Shown here piece after piece: positions 10,188-22,193 of a stretch of 64,000 nucleotides of DNA. The DNA lies in NCBI RefSeq assembly GCF_035594125.1, contig NC_087168.1:7556650-7620649 (forward strand), given 5' to 3'. The first letter of the stretch is position 1; each line of letters opens with the position of its first letter. This DNA comes from Scylla paramamosain. Taxonomy: Eukaryota; Arthropoda; Malacostraca; Decapoda; Portunidae. The notes below the pieces were generated by a model that searched no databases, was not told the DNA's origin, and saw nothing but the letters and a program-made list of their open reading frames with translations. A program made the translations under genes and the position numbers.

Positions 10188-10910
10188 CCGTATTTGATGG
10201 TTCATAAGACGCACCTTTTCTCAAAAAAAAAAAAAAAAAAAAAAAGTCAGGAAATGACCCTGCGTCCTATGAGGCCAAGGTTCAGCATTGAGGTAGTGGT
10301 GGTAAGTCTATGGCAACAGAGGCTCTAAAATCAAGACCCCAGACATCTTCGCACATGTAAGCAGTGATGATTGGTACTACACCACAAAACAACTCTTTCT
10401 TTCAAGGTAACAATATATAATAGGTCATACTTACCGGTAATTCACAAAAAATGACACCAGTCAGGAAGAATTTGCCTAAGTGACCTAAGTGCATTGCATG
10501 TACCAAAACAAACACGTGATCGGTTATGCGCCGAAACCGGTGACACGGCAAGCTTCACTGCGTTCTTTAGTGTGATGCCGTTACTCCTTGAGGTAAGACA
10601 CACTCATACAATTAAAATTGCACCTATCTTTTAACATTCTTATGAACGAACTTCACTGTAGATGCGATATGCCAGGTACATGTTTACATCTCACAACAGG
10701 ATTGGTACATAGGCTACTAGCAAATAATAAAGTTTTTAAATGCAAATTATTTGTATCTAATAATGATCTAAATGCATGTAAGAGCCTTCAAATATCAGGT
10801 GAAATCCTTCACTTCATATTCAGAGCTTAAATCCACTCTTTTATCTTTTTTTTTTTTTTTTTTTCAATGTCTGCCAAAACTGGGTGTGTCTTATGTGCCA
10901 CCAAATATGG
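10188..10910. mobile_element. 723-bp TA-flanked TIR element (element E)
   Basis: The left end is TA then CCGTATTTGATGGTTCATAA. The right end, reverse-complemented, is CCATATTTGGTGGCACATAA, again flanked by TA. The TIRs run about 28 bp and end in A-rich/T-rich homopolymers. The CCGTATTT…ATAAGACGCACC end is a widespread animal DNA-transposon terminus. No transposase frame is visible inside, so it is non-autonomous. A related, isolated end may lie at about 30199-30225. Confidence 0.75.
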
Positions 10911-11119
10911 TAATTTATTAAATACACTCTAATATGGCCCAAATCACATCACAATTAGAGGAGCATGCACAACTTGTATACATAAACTCCAGTCACCCAA
11001 ATAAGTTACATCAAGTCAAGGTGAAGGACAGCCTCCTGAAAAGGATCTGATCCCTTAACAATTTGTTTATCGTAAAATTTTGCAAATGTGGCCTCTCAAG
11101 TCCACCTAGCTTTCACCCT

Positions 11120-11470
11120 CCTTTTCAGGTAAGAGTCATTTTTATAGATTTCAGTAGTGCACTTAATATGATGTAACCACATACTTGTATACATACTTGT
11201 TAATAGATTATTTACTTGGAATATTAATTATAATCTAGTAATATGAATTCTCAGCTGTCTTCGGGAAGACCTCAATATACAAAACTGAAGGGTGTTAAAT
11301 CTAGTTACAATATTATATACTAGTGCACCACAAGAGTGTGTACTTTTGCACTTGTGTTTATCTTGTATACAAGTGATTGTTGTAGTAAGTTCAGTAAATG
11401 TGCAGTTCTAAAATATGCAGATGACACAGTCATAGGTAGAAAAATTTACAATGATAGCTCACACATTTTG
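11120..11470 (+). pseudogene. Reverse transcriptase relic, L2/Rex-Babar-like
   Basis: Fragments in order are VIFIDFSSALN (RT domain with catalytic Asp), SAPQECVLLHLC (the position of STGAPQGCVLSPLLF) and LKYADDTVIG (catalytic YADD). Spacing is as in a RT palm, but stops and frameshifts fall between the blocks. The FSSA-N and GAPQGCVLSP wording is typical of L2/Rex-Babar-type LINEs and differs from families A and B. It ends where a HARBI1-like fragment starts. Confidence 0.65.
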
Positions 11471-11489
11471 AATTTGTTACTTAGTATGT

Positions 11490-11634
11490 CCATAATCACA
11501 GGATGTATTGAATGAACTTAGTAACACAGAACTTACCAGAATATATTGTTTAGACCATGCAGGTACTATCATCAATCTAGTGAGGGAAGCTTTACAGAGT
11601 GACACGGAGTGGAGTAATTCACTTACCACTAAAG
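11490..11634 (+). pseudogene. HARBI1-like transposase N-terminal fragment (part of Tigger-type repeat T3)
   Basis: The frame from 11508 reads MNELSNTELTRIYCLDHAG and then LVREALQSDTEWSN, resembling the N-terminal helical region of HARBI1/PIF-Harbinger nucleases (ELI-x-x-Y-x-LD-x-x-G … V-R-x-x-LQS-x-TER). The same sequence recurs on the minus strand at about 25205-25371. The frame is cut by the poly(T) end of retrotransposon A1, and the rest of repeat T3 resumes at 14928 beyond A1. This is therefore an interrupted copy. Confidence 0.55.
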
Positions 11635-14600
11635 TTTTTTTTTTTTTTTTTTTATGTAAGGACACTGGCCAAGGGCAACAAAAATCAATAAAAAAAAAAT
11701 GCCCACTGAAATGCCAGTCCCGTAAAAGGGTCAAGGCAGTGGTCAAAAATTGGTGGATAAGTGTCTTGAAACCTCCCTCTTGAAGGAATTCAAGTCATAG
11801 GAAGGTGGAAATACAGAAGCAGGCAGGGAGTTCCAGAGTTTACCAGAGAAAGGGATGAATGATTGAGAATACTGGTTAACTCTTGCGTTAGAGAGGTGGA
11901 CAGAATAGGGGTGAGAGAAAGAAGAAAGTCTTGTGCAGCGAGGCCGCGGAAGGACGGGAGGCATGCAGTTAGCAAGATCAGAAGAGCAGTTAGCATGAAA
12001 ATAGCGGTAGAAGACAGCTAGATATGCAACATTGCGGCAGTGAGAGAGAGGCTGAAGACAGTCAGTTAGAGGAGAGGAGTTGATGAGACGAAAAGCTTTT
12101 GATTCCACCCTGTCTAGAAGAGCAGTATGAGTGGAACCCCCCCAGACATGTGAAGCATACTCCATACATGGATGGATAAGGCCCTTGTACAGAGTTAGCA
12201 GCTGGGGGGGTGAGAAAAACTGGCGGAGACGTCTCAGAACACCTAACTTCATAGAAGCTGTTTTAGCTAGAGATGAGATGTGAAGTTTCCAGTTCAGATT
12301 ATAAGTAAAGGACAGACCGAGGATGTTCAGTGTAGAAGAGGGGGACATTTGAGTGTCATTGAAGAAGAGGGGATAGTTGTCTGGAAGGTTGTGTCGAGTT
12401 GATAGATGGAGGAATTGAGTTTTTGAGGCATTGAACAATACCAAGTTTCCTCTGCCCCAATCAGAAATTTTAGAAAGATCAGAAGTCAGGCGTTCTGTGG
12501 CTTCCCTGCGTGCTATGTTTACCTCCTGAAGGGTTGGACGTCTATGAAAAGACGTGGAAAAGTGCAGGGTGGTATCATCAGCGTAGGAGTGGATAGGACA
12601 AGAAGTTTGGTTTAGAAGATCATTAATGAATAAGAAGGACAGAACCCTGAGGAACACCACTGTTAATAGATTTAGGAGAAGAACAGTGACCGTCTACCAC
12701 AGCAGCAATAGAACGGTCAGAAAGGAAACTTGAGATGAAGTTACAGAGAGAAGGATAAAAACCGTAGGAGGGTAGTTTGGAAATCAAAGCTTTGTGCCAG
12801 ACTCTATCAAAAGCTTTTGATATGTCCAAGGCAACAGCAAAAGTTTCACCAAAATCTCTAAAAGAGGATGACCAAGACTCAGTAAGGAAAGCCAGAAGAT
12901 CACCAGTAGAGCGGCCTTGACGGAACCCATACTGGCGATCAGATAGAAGGTTGTGAAGTGATAGATGTTTAAGAATCTTCTTGTTGAGGATAGACTCAAA
13001 AACTTTAGATAGGCAGGAAATTAAAGCAGTAGGACGGTAGTTTGAGGGATTAGAACGGTCACCCTTTTTAGGAACAGGTTGAATGTAGGCAAACTTCCAG
13101 CAAGAAGGAAAGGTAGATGTTGACAGACAGAGCTGAAAGAGTTTGACTAGGCAAGGTGCAAGCATGGAGGCACAGTTTCGGAGAACAATAGGAGGGACCC
13201 CATCAGGTCCATAAGCCTTCCGAGGGTTTAGGCCAGCGAGGGCATGGAAAACATCATTGCCAAGAATTTTAATACGTGGCTTGAAGTAGTCAGAGGGTGG
13301 AGGAGAAGGAGGAACAAGCCCAGAATCGTCCAAGGTAGAGTTTTTAGCAAAGGTTTGAGCAAAGAGTTCAGCTTTAGAAATAGATGTGATAGCAGTGGTG
13401 CCATCTGGTTGAAGTAGAGGAGGGAAAGAAGAAGAAGCAAAGTTATTGGAGATATTTTTGGCTAGATGCCAGAAATCACGAGGGGAGTTAGATCTTGAAA
13501 GGTTTTGACATTTTCTGTTAATGAAGGAGTTTTTGGCTAGCTGGAGAACAGACTTGGCATGGTTCCGGGCAGAAATATAAAGTGCATGAGATTCTGGTGA
13601 TGGAAGGCTGAAGTACCTTTTGTGGGCCACCTCTCTATCATGTATAGCACGAGAACAAGCTGTGTTAAACCAAGGTTTAGAAGGTTTAGGACGAGAAAAA
13701 GAGTGAGGAATGTATGCCTCCATGCCAGACACTATCACCTCTGTTATGCGCTCAGCACACAAAGACGGGTCTCTGACACGGAAGCAGTAGTCATTCCAAG
13801 GAAAATCAGCAAAATACCTCCTCAGGTCCCCCCAACTGGCAGAGGCAAAACGCCAGAGGCACCATTGCTTAGGGGGATCCTGAGGAGGAATTGGAGTGAT
13901 ACGGACAAGATAAAGATATGAGGTTGTGCTCGGAGGAGTCCAACGGAGAAGAAAGGGTGACAGCATAAGCAGAAGGATTAGAGGTCAGGAAAATGTCAAG
14001 AATGTTGGGCGTATCTCCAAGACCGTCAGGAATGCGAGTAGGGTGTTGCACCAATTGCTCTTGGTCATGGAGGATAGCAAAGTTGTAGGCTAGTTCACCA
14101 GGATGGTCAGTGAAGGGAGAGGAAAGCCAAAGCTGGTGGTGAACATTGAAATCTCCAAGAATGGAGATCTCTTCAAAAGGGAAGAGGGTCAGAATGTGCT
14201 CCACTTTGGAAGTTAAGTAGTCAAAGAATTTCTTATAGTCAGAGGAGTTAGGAGAGAGGTATACAGCACAGATAAATTTAGTATGAGAGTGACTTTGTAG
14301 TCGTAGCCAGATGGTGGAAAACTCGGAAGATTCAAGAGCGTGGGCATGAGAGCAGGTTAAGTCATTGCGCACATAAACGCAGCATCCAGCTTTGGATCGA
14401 AAATGAGGATAGAGAAAGTAGGAGGGAACAGAAAAGGGGCTACTGTCAGTTGCCTCAGACACCTGAGTTTCAGTGAGGAAAAGAAGATGAGGTTTAGAAG
14501 AGGAGAGGTGGTGTTCTACAGATTGAAAATTAGATCTTAGACCGCGAATGTTGCAGAAGTTAATGAAGAAAAAGTTGAAGGGGGTGTCAAGACACTTAGG

Positions 14601-14927
14601 GTCGTCGACAGAAAGGCAGTCCGACCTGGGGACATTTATGGTCCCCTCCCCAGATGGGGACTCCAAGGCTGGTGTAGGAGTCGCCATGATGATTTTAAAA
14701 TTTTTGAGTGAAGGGTGTGTGTGTTATTAGGTACTTGTAGTTTTGTGTGGAGGAAGAGAGTTGTCTTTAGAGGGCAGGCTGTGACTGCCCCCTTGTGTTG
14801 TGAGACACAAAGGGAAACATTCAGTGAGGTCACAGCTGGGTTTAATGATAAGTTCACAGCACCCCCTGAACAGTGCTTTAGACCTCACTGGGAATAATTA
14901 TCGTTTCGGCAGGTGTCTACTGCCTCC
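11635..14927 (-). mobile_element. Family A non-LTR retrotransposon, near full length (copy A1)
   Basis: On the minus strand the order is a 5' terminus GGAGGCAGTAGACACCTGCC, about 240 nt of 5' UTR, one EN-RT ORF, a short 3' UTR ending GGCCAGTGTCCTTACATA, and a poly(A) tail (plus-strand T-run at 11636-11653). The 5' terminus is shared with copies at 39029, 57051 and 62338, so it is a genuine element end. It is inserted into a Tigger-type repeat whose two halves lie at 11490-11634 and 14928-15376. The possible target duplication (ACTAAAG/ACTGAAG) is weak. By eye it differs from copy A5 at only a few bases per line, so it is a recent insertion. Confidence 0.92.
11743..14687 (-). pseudogene. Family A endonuclease-reverse transcriptase ORF, two indels
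   Basis: The ORF starts at ATG 14687 ([12 protein letters not shown]) and encodes an APE-type endonuclease followed by a reverse transcriptase. It would nick target DNA and reverse-transcribe the element RNA at the nick. Visible motifs are [11 protein letters not shown], a TET glutamate region, [12 protein letters not shown] and SEHN (intact copies: SDHN) in the endonuclease. The RT carries [23 protein letters not shown] and [11 protein letters not shown]. Two lesions break it. Near 13897 a single extra base relative to copy A5 shifts the frame after SLSCPYHS. Near 12635 a 17-bp deletion removes part of [13 protein letters not shown]. The remaining frame (12660-11743) carries [11 protein letters not shown] and a C-terminus ending VSRHLSTNF. 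There is no separate ORF1. The clade is not settled, but it falls among Jockey/CR1-related LINEs. Confidence 0.88.
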
Positions 14928-15376
14928 TCCTTGAAACTGAAGGTGATCATAACACAGACGTCTTGCTGCTGAGAAAAGGTACTAGGAAATTGCAAATGTG
15001 TAGTAGTGATGGCGTTGTGGGTCATCGAGAGAGGCATGGGTGGCTCTGGATTATTCCTGAGCCCCGAAAACTGTTTGTTTACATTGAGGCTCTTCAACAG
15101 GATCACATTTAACATATTTTAAAGATTGAATTACTATTTTATCCACTGTGTCTCTCCTCCAAATACATAAAGATAATTAAATATTTAAAGAAACTATAAA
15201 TCAGTAATAAATGACAACTTTTGCTGTCTTTTAGTTTTTGAAAACAATTAACTTTGTTCGAGAACCGAATTATGGGACAGCAACCAAAGTATTTATGAAT
15301 TCAAAATTTTATTTGAAAACCGATTTGTTAAAAAATGTTGGCATTCTGTTGTAACTGAGGTTTCACTGTATACTAT
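14928..15376 (-). mobile_element. Tigger-type repeat T3, main part
   Basis: The right border, reverse-complemented, is TACAGTGAAACCTCAGTTAC, matching T1 (24794) and T2 (31393). Internal landmarks shared with them include a GTGGGTCAT block, TTGTTTACATTGAGG and CTCTCCTCCAAATA. The outer part continues at 11490-11634 on the far side of copy A1, which split it. Confidence 0.75.
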
Positions 15377-18300
15377 ATATAGATATTCCAATTAGCATAA
15401 CCAATATCCAAATTGAGGTATGAAAATTTAGCAATAACATTTATTTTCAATGAAAAAAAAATATATATATTATACAGCTAGGTCATACAATTAAAATTAA
15501 TACAAACAGTAATTTGTTAAGTTGAGAAAAAGTGCAGTGCACATAGCTAAACTTTCGATACAATTTACTCAAAACTAGGTTTTGGTGATGTTGCCCCTTT
15601 ACCTCTGGATGCCGCAATTATCTTAATTTAAATGTGAAGGGAACTAATGAAATAACTTAACTTTTGTTCTGTAAATATATATGTACCTGATAAAGTTCAA
15701 ATAGCATCAGAATTTGTTGATAGAGTAAGTACAAGTATATATATATATATATGGGTATTAAGCTGAGAGTTTCTGAGAATAATCAACTGGTCTACGAGAA
15801 ATGTAATCAAGGTTCGCATTTTCTTCATGTACTAAGAAATTTGTGTGTGAATAAATCATTCACCACACATTTTTATGAATTCGTGATAAAAACTCTTAAT
15901 AGTTTCTCCATCATTATTTGGTATGGTTGTTTGATAAAGAATAGATATAAGCTTAACAAAATTAAGTCAGCAAGTAAAACTGGTGTTCAGTGTATGTCAC
16001 TTAAGGAAATGTATAAAACTTGTATTGAAGCAAGCGGATGAATTAATTATACAAATCATCCCCTCCATGCAAAGTTATAAATTTGTCAGGTCAGGTAGGA
16101 GGCTGTTGTTGCAAACAGCAAGATAGAAAGAAGAGAAGTGGGAGGAAAGATGATGAGTAGTGCAGAGAAGATAAGAGGGAGAGAAGGAAAGTTACTGGGA
16201 ATGAACGATGCAGACACTAGATGCCGGATGAATGCCTGGCCGCTCGCTCCCCTGAGTTTACCACAGACTTCCCTAGCACGTAGTCACCCTACTTCCTCAT
16301 TTAATTCTTATTTCCCATTGTTCTTTCATACTGAGTCCCTATATATTATTTAACTGAAGAGTTCATTTTACTTACCAAATAATCAGATTGCAACCAGCCC
16401 CAGTAGTTTGTTCACTAGAATTTCTGAAAAATACCAGTCTGTGTGGAGCTAAGTTAGTTTTAGTGAGAGCAAGTGAGTGGGTGGTGTGCCACAGCTCCAT
16501 TCCCCACCCCACCCTCCCCTTCTTTGTCATGTGACTTCCTCCTCCTGCCTTGTGAGAGGCCCACAGGGCGGGAAAAGTGACAATGCCTCCTTTGTTTTAG
16601 TCAGTCAGCATTCAGAAACCCAGTGTAGCAGACGTGCATGTGGAGGCAGTGCAAGACAAGGAGACTAACCATGAATTTAAGTTCAGAGAAGGGCTTTTAG
16701 TTTCATGTGATATTATTTGTCTAGTTAAAGCAATATGCCCCTGCTGTGATAGGTACAATATAGGAGCCTACAGAAGCCTGCCTGTGATTGTTGGGCCTCA
16801 TAAATTACTAGATATATGACACATTGACTCCTCAACTCTGAATCGAGTGTTGGCATATTGGGGCGGTCAGCTGACCTTTCTCTTTTGTCTGTGGGCTTCT
16901 TGGTCTTGTATTTGTAATATTTGTTGTATTGTTAAATGTTACTGGGCTCCAGTGTTTTTTTTTTTTTTTTTCCTAAGGATTCTGGGCCCAGAAGACCACC
17001 GTTACACCACTGTGCAGTAAAGCATACTACTTCTCTGGGCCTTGGTGTTCCTTAGGTGACAGGGTCGGTCTTCTAGGAAGTTGAATATAGTATTGTATAG
17101 CAGGAGACAATATTCTGTGGACCTGGGTGGATTCATTTGTTGTTTGTTAGTTCATAGAATATTATAATCCTTGTGTGTATTGGTCATTTGTCATAGCTCT
17201 GCCATCGTGGTATAATGTGGCTATTGATTATTTTCCAACTGTTGGAGTGATTTGGCAGTTGTGGTGCTCCCTTGCCTGTAGGAGGTGAAATAGGCTGATG
17301 ACTTAATTTGTGTAATTCACCACAGGAAGCCAGAAGGATCCTGTGGAGGTAAATGAAGGCTTCACGCCATATTGTGTAGGAGGCAGTGTAGGGAGGCCGA
17401 CCCAGGTAGTGGCAACTAAGAAGAGGAGCAGAACCTGGTGTTATTGTTATGACAGTCTGTTTAAAGGGTGCAAGAGACCAGAAGGACCCCATAACCCATG
17501 ACTGGGCCCCATACTAAGTTACATAGGTGGTAACTTAGGGAAGGTCTCCAAGATAAAGGCAGCTGTGAGAGGGGCTGAATTTGTGTCACAACTCTGTCAA
17601 TTCCTATAATTACAAGAGACAGGTACAGGGATTCTTCCTTTTATAAAATATAGTTTTTTAATCATTATGTATCTGGATGGCAGATATCAGTGACCACTAT
17701 GATGCTGATTACTGGCAATTTGTTTTACAAGCTTTATTGTTCTAGGCTCTTTTATGATCTTTTTAGATTGGGTTTCTTTTGGTTTTAGATTGATATCCAT
17801 TTATTTATATTGTACACACACAGTTGTACCTGTGCTGTCTTTCTTTTAAGTTACTCTTTGAACACAGTGTATTTGTATACAATTAGACAACAAAATATTA
17901 TCTTACCATATGAAAGATACAAGGTTTTTTCAGTTTATAACAACTATTTAATTTTCACTGCACTTTTTTTTTAAAGGGGAGGTCAACACATTTTTGGTGG
18001 AAAATTAAATACTGCTTCAAATTACATGAAATTTTACCAAGAAGTAGCTATGATACCTAATTACATATGCAGAAAGCTTCAAGATGATATATGGAGAAGA
18101 ATGAAAGGAAAAAAAATAATATTGTTGAGAAAAAAGTTAAATTTTATATCCGATCTTGATCATTTATTAGTAAATAATTTGACAACGTATGTTAATTTTA
18201 TAGTTGTCATTGATGAAATTGATCATTCAAGAGTGGATTTTATTTTTTGCTTTTATTCTTTAATGTGTTATTTCATAGAGAAAAAATGAAAATGACTAAC

Positions 18301-20429
18301 TTTTCAACTCACCTCAGAAAATCTGCAAGTGCACTTTAAAGAAATATAAACAATCAACCAAATCCAAAAATTGAAGATAAAATTTATAGAAGATAAAAAA
18401 AAAAGAATGAAGTAAAAAGCATGAAAAACCAATGAGATGTATTCAATGAAGGGTAAAAATCTTGCATCTGAGAAAACGCGATTAGAAGGAGCCAATATGT
18501 CCATCACGTCATGACTCGGTTTGCCCTCACTCACAACTCTGCCTAATGAAACACTTCATTAGGCAATGTTTGGCATGTTCAACAGCTGTTTCAGTAACAT
18601 ATTTTGAATATCTTAGGTACATAGCAATGCTGATGCTTTTCATGCTCAAGGAAGTTAGTTTGCTAACACGATAGAATCCCACACCAAGCAACATCAACCC
18701 GTACACAAACATTATTCATAGTGGATAGTAATTTTTGTTCTGCACTTTACTGTTCCTCATTGTGTTGTGAATTACTGCACCACAATCACATTGCACCAGC
18801 ATAAATATGTCTATCTGACGATGAATAGATTTTACTGTAACAGCTGGTGAGGTACAGGTGGGACACATTTTTCTTACTACCTCTTCCACGTCCATTTCTT
18901 CACGGAAACAGCATTTACTATCACTGAGTTCTCACTTCATTTCTTCTCATCATACAAAAAAAATATTCTTAGCAGTCAGTGTAGGTTGGCTGGTGTGTCA
19001 TGAGATGGTGGACTGGCTGTGCCCGTGGGTGGTACAGGTGCTTGGCTCTTCCTTTTTTCTGTTTCATCCTCCACCTGCATTCCCAACCTCATGCCAATGT
19101 GTTACATACTTCTTGGGTCTTCACATGATGACAGACAAAGGAACAGCACAATATCACACACATGTGACTAAACACATGCTCAAAAACAAATTTCCCACTC
19201 AGTTTGCCTGAAACACACTAGCCTTACCGATCTTATTTCCCATCCCTAGAATGCTTCTTCCCTTCAGAGCAAGAGAAATGCCAGATGATGCCAACAAAAA
19301 AAAATAACATTAAAATATGATAAATAGCAATGAAATTACAAAGCAGAAAGTGTTCACACTCACTAACTTTTAAAAGGACATGGTAGGCATGGTTTGTTTA
19401 CATCTGGACCTTTAAATCCCTTTAAATGCACTCATATCACCCTAAGATTTTGCAAGAATGTTGCCAGAAGCCTGTTGTATTTTTCAATGTGCTTAACTTA
19501 TTTTTTATATTTGGTTGATTTTTGGGCTTCCCTTGCTATTTGGTACATCTTTCCCTAATTACTAATCACTCTGAGATGTCTTTGCTTGCTCTATAGCTTC
19601 CTCTAATTTTTGAACTGGACAGAAGTTGCAAAATCTATTACTTCTTGTAGAGGCTGGTAAAAATTTCATGCATTACTTCATTGTTCTGTGTTGCAGTGAA
19701 AGGGTTAATAACGATGCTTGTATGTCAGTTCTTGATGAATCATGCTCCTGAGAAGTAAAAGGAACAGGCAAAACTGATTCACAGAGTAATGGTATGTCAG
19801 TGCACAGCACAGGTGTGAGGTCTGGCAGGAGATTTGGCATGCTTGATGTCACGTCATTAATTTCTTCTGCCCCACGTTTTCATGACACATCTCTTGCAAG
19901 AAAAGTTTTCTCTTTCATCTTGATAATTCAGGTATTGTGGTGCCCTCAGTATGATTGTCATATGCTAGCATGTAAAGTAGTGGAGGGAGAATGTGGACAA
20001 GATGCTGTATACACTTCCATTCTTCTACCAATGGGACTCTAAGTTACTGAGTAGAACTATATTTTGAAGCATTTCATCAAAGTTTATGCAGTTTTTTTGC
20101 AACAGAAAAAGACCAATATGTGAATACTATCACATGACAAGAAAATATAATAGAGTAGGAGTCATATTTTAGACCATAGCTCAATAAATATCATGAATAT
20201 AGCTACATGATGTCATCAGTGTCTTACCAGATAGTGTAGCTATACTCCAGATTTTTCTCAAAGTGACTTTTCCGAGCTCACCTTTCCCTTCCTACAATGG
20301 CCCCCTTAAATGTCCATCATGGTCACTCTTCCCTCCCCAACTGGCTGCCATAAAGAAACTCTGTGAGGTTGGTTTATTATGCAAACTTACATAAAAACCA
20401 GTATAATTTTGGTTTATTAAAATCAGTAA
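15377..20429. other. About 5 kb without a recognised gene
   Basis: AT-rich, mostly unique-looking DNA downstream of the host gene's 3' end (minus strand). It holds short homopolymers, an (AT)8 tract at 15735-15752 and a perfect hairpin at 18541-18564 (GCCTAATGAA, 4-nt loop, TTCATTAGGC). Open frames of 60-117 codons are present but show no motif or splice context I can support. Confidence 0.5.
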
Positions 20430-20435
20430 TTTATT
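20413..20435 (-). promoter_or_regulatory. Polyadenylation signals of the host gene
   Basis: On the minus strand two AATAAA hexamers occur at 20430-20435 and 20413-20418, about 32 and 49 nt after the stop codon of the last exon. A further one lies near 20372. A T/G-rich stretch follows. This supports the exon at 20467-20666 as the 3' terminal exon. Confidence 0.65.
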
Positions 20436-20466
20436 CATAACAAGTCATCATAAGAGACCATATTTT

Positions 20467-20666
20467 TCACTTGCTACAGTAATTGCTTGCAATTTCTTGT
20501 AAATCTTCAGTTAACACACCCCAGCTCTCCTTATCTACACCTTCTTCTAACAAGGATGGTACTTTCATTACATCAAACTTTTTTGCAGATGTATACAACT
20601 GTTGGAGTAAGATACCCAACCCTCTGCTCTGATGCAGACCAGCTAAGCAGGGTGTACTCTTCACAT
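20467..20666 (-). CDS. MSTO1: Host gene, terminal exon (Misato/DML1-like C-terminus)
   Basis: A pyrimidine-ending acceptor (ACACTTTGCAG on the minus strand) precedes 20666. The first two bases, AT, complete a GAT codon with the single G left by the exon at 39788-39999. The frame then reads VKSTPCLAGLHQSRGLGILL, LYTSAKKFDVMKVPSLLEEG and LTEDLQEIASNYCSK before TGA at 20467-20469. The layout of a short hydrophobic helix, then a K-x-D-x-x-x-x-PS-x-L-E-x-G turn, then a Leu-rich helix ending near the C-terminus, is like the end of Misato (MSTO1/DML1). That tubulin-related protein acts in mitochondrial distribution and tubulin folding. The match is from memory of the family, not an alignment. The exon being real is much surer than its name. 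Confidence 0.68.
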
Positions 20667-22193
20667 CTGCAAAGTGTATGTATATATATATTAGTCAGAG
20701 ATACTTGTAAATATACTAAAAAGTCTAACTTGTTATAACTCAAAGCTATCTGTAAATACATAATAGAAATATATAATTGGTATTCAATGAAGACCTGGAA
20801 AAAAAATCACATTAATGACTCCTTGAATTAATTTCATTAAAGGATATCTGTACAGAACAAAGTTTTATATGTAGACTATTCTAAGTCAGAAATATATCAT
20901 TCATATATAGTAGTCACTATCAAAAAGAAATTTGGATTCACGAACTCATTCATTATAGCATTCATTAATTTTAGTGACAACTGAAGTATACTTAAAGCTC
21001 CTTATTTTAAATAGCTTAGGAAAGAGTCATTCTTATTGGTGGAAAATTAAGACAAGATAATACATTTTATCCATCTACATAATTCTAAATTTCATCATTC
21101 TAAAAATTTCATTTGAACATGAATTCAGGGATTAACTGTTCCATCCTCATAGGCAACACTAAATTTGTTATCCATTATAACCTGTTATTAAAAAAAAAAA
21201 AAATGAAATAAAAGGAAAACAGTTCTACTTTTATTTTGCCCTTTTTAATCTAATCCACTTCAAAATATCTCTCACCACTTCAGAGATAAATGCTTGTCAA
21301 TCTACTTTGCCAGTTCATCAATAAAAGTTAGAGGCAATACATGTAGATAAGTGTGACACTGAACCTATCTTTAAAAAAAATGGTGACTAACCATTTAAGC
21401 ATCATACCACCATACTCCCTCACCCAATTAAACACTTAGGTCATCTACAAATATTTCACTTTCTCACCTCAAAATTACTCCTTATTTCACATTTAAGAGA
21501 GCTCCTTTCTCAATCAATGGGTAAGAGTTAAAATAAAAGATAAGCATTTAAGTGCAACCCATAACTCACAGTAAAATATAGCTGATGCTCTTACTGTTGC
21601 CATTACCACATTCCCACACAGTATTAAACACACATTTTCCTATTTTCCTGCTAAGGAAATTATTTTGTTCTTTGCTTTTAAGGCCATTGGCTTCCTTATT
21701 TCATCTTGCTGCCTTATGATTAAGGAATAAAAGCAAAAATAAGCAGAAAAATACAGAACACTCCATGTTTTGAGAAAATGATGGCTGAACATCTCAACCT
21801 CTTACTACCACCATAAAATGTCTCCCTGTCTATGCATTATGTAGTACATACTACATATTACATCTGCCTCTGCTTACTCTTTTTTCTCTGTATATACATT
21901 TTGACTATTATTTCCAGTTTTGTATGCTGCCCCACACTACCGTTTTCCGTGCCTTGCCTGAGAGGCTAGTCTTGGCCAGGCCAGCCTTGGAGCTGCACAT
22001 GCTAAGCTGTGCAGTCCTTGTACCACCATAGTTTAATTTAATATATGGAAAGCTTCTTACATCTTTCACTGGCACTCCTGGACACACTCTACATATACTA
22101 CAAACAGCTTAAACTCCTAGAACATATGGTGGCTTGGTGTCCCACAATTCTGACTTTCTCCCGCCTGCTGCTACCCATGTCCTAAACCAACTC

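Noticed and set aside
13622..13921. 99-codon plus-strand Arg-rich frame, repeated at 54960, 57918 and 63206
   Set aside because: Antisense of the family A linker; its recurrence simply follows the retrotransposon copies.
18541..18564. Hairpin as a rho-independent terminator
   Set aside because: The window is eukaryotic and no T-run follows; listed only as a palindrome.
19794..20042. 82-codon frame near the host gene 3' end
   Set aside because: Plus strand, no splice context and no recognisable motif; likely chance.
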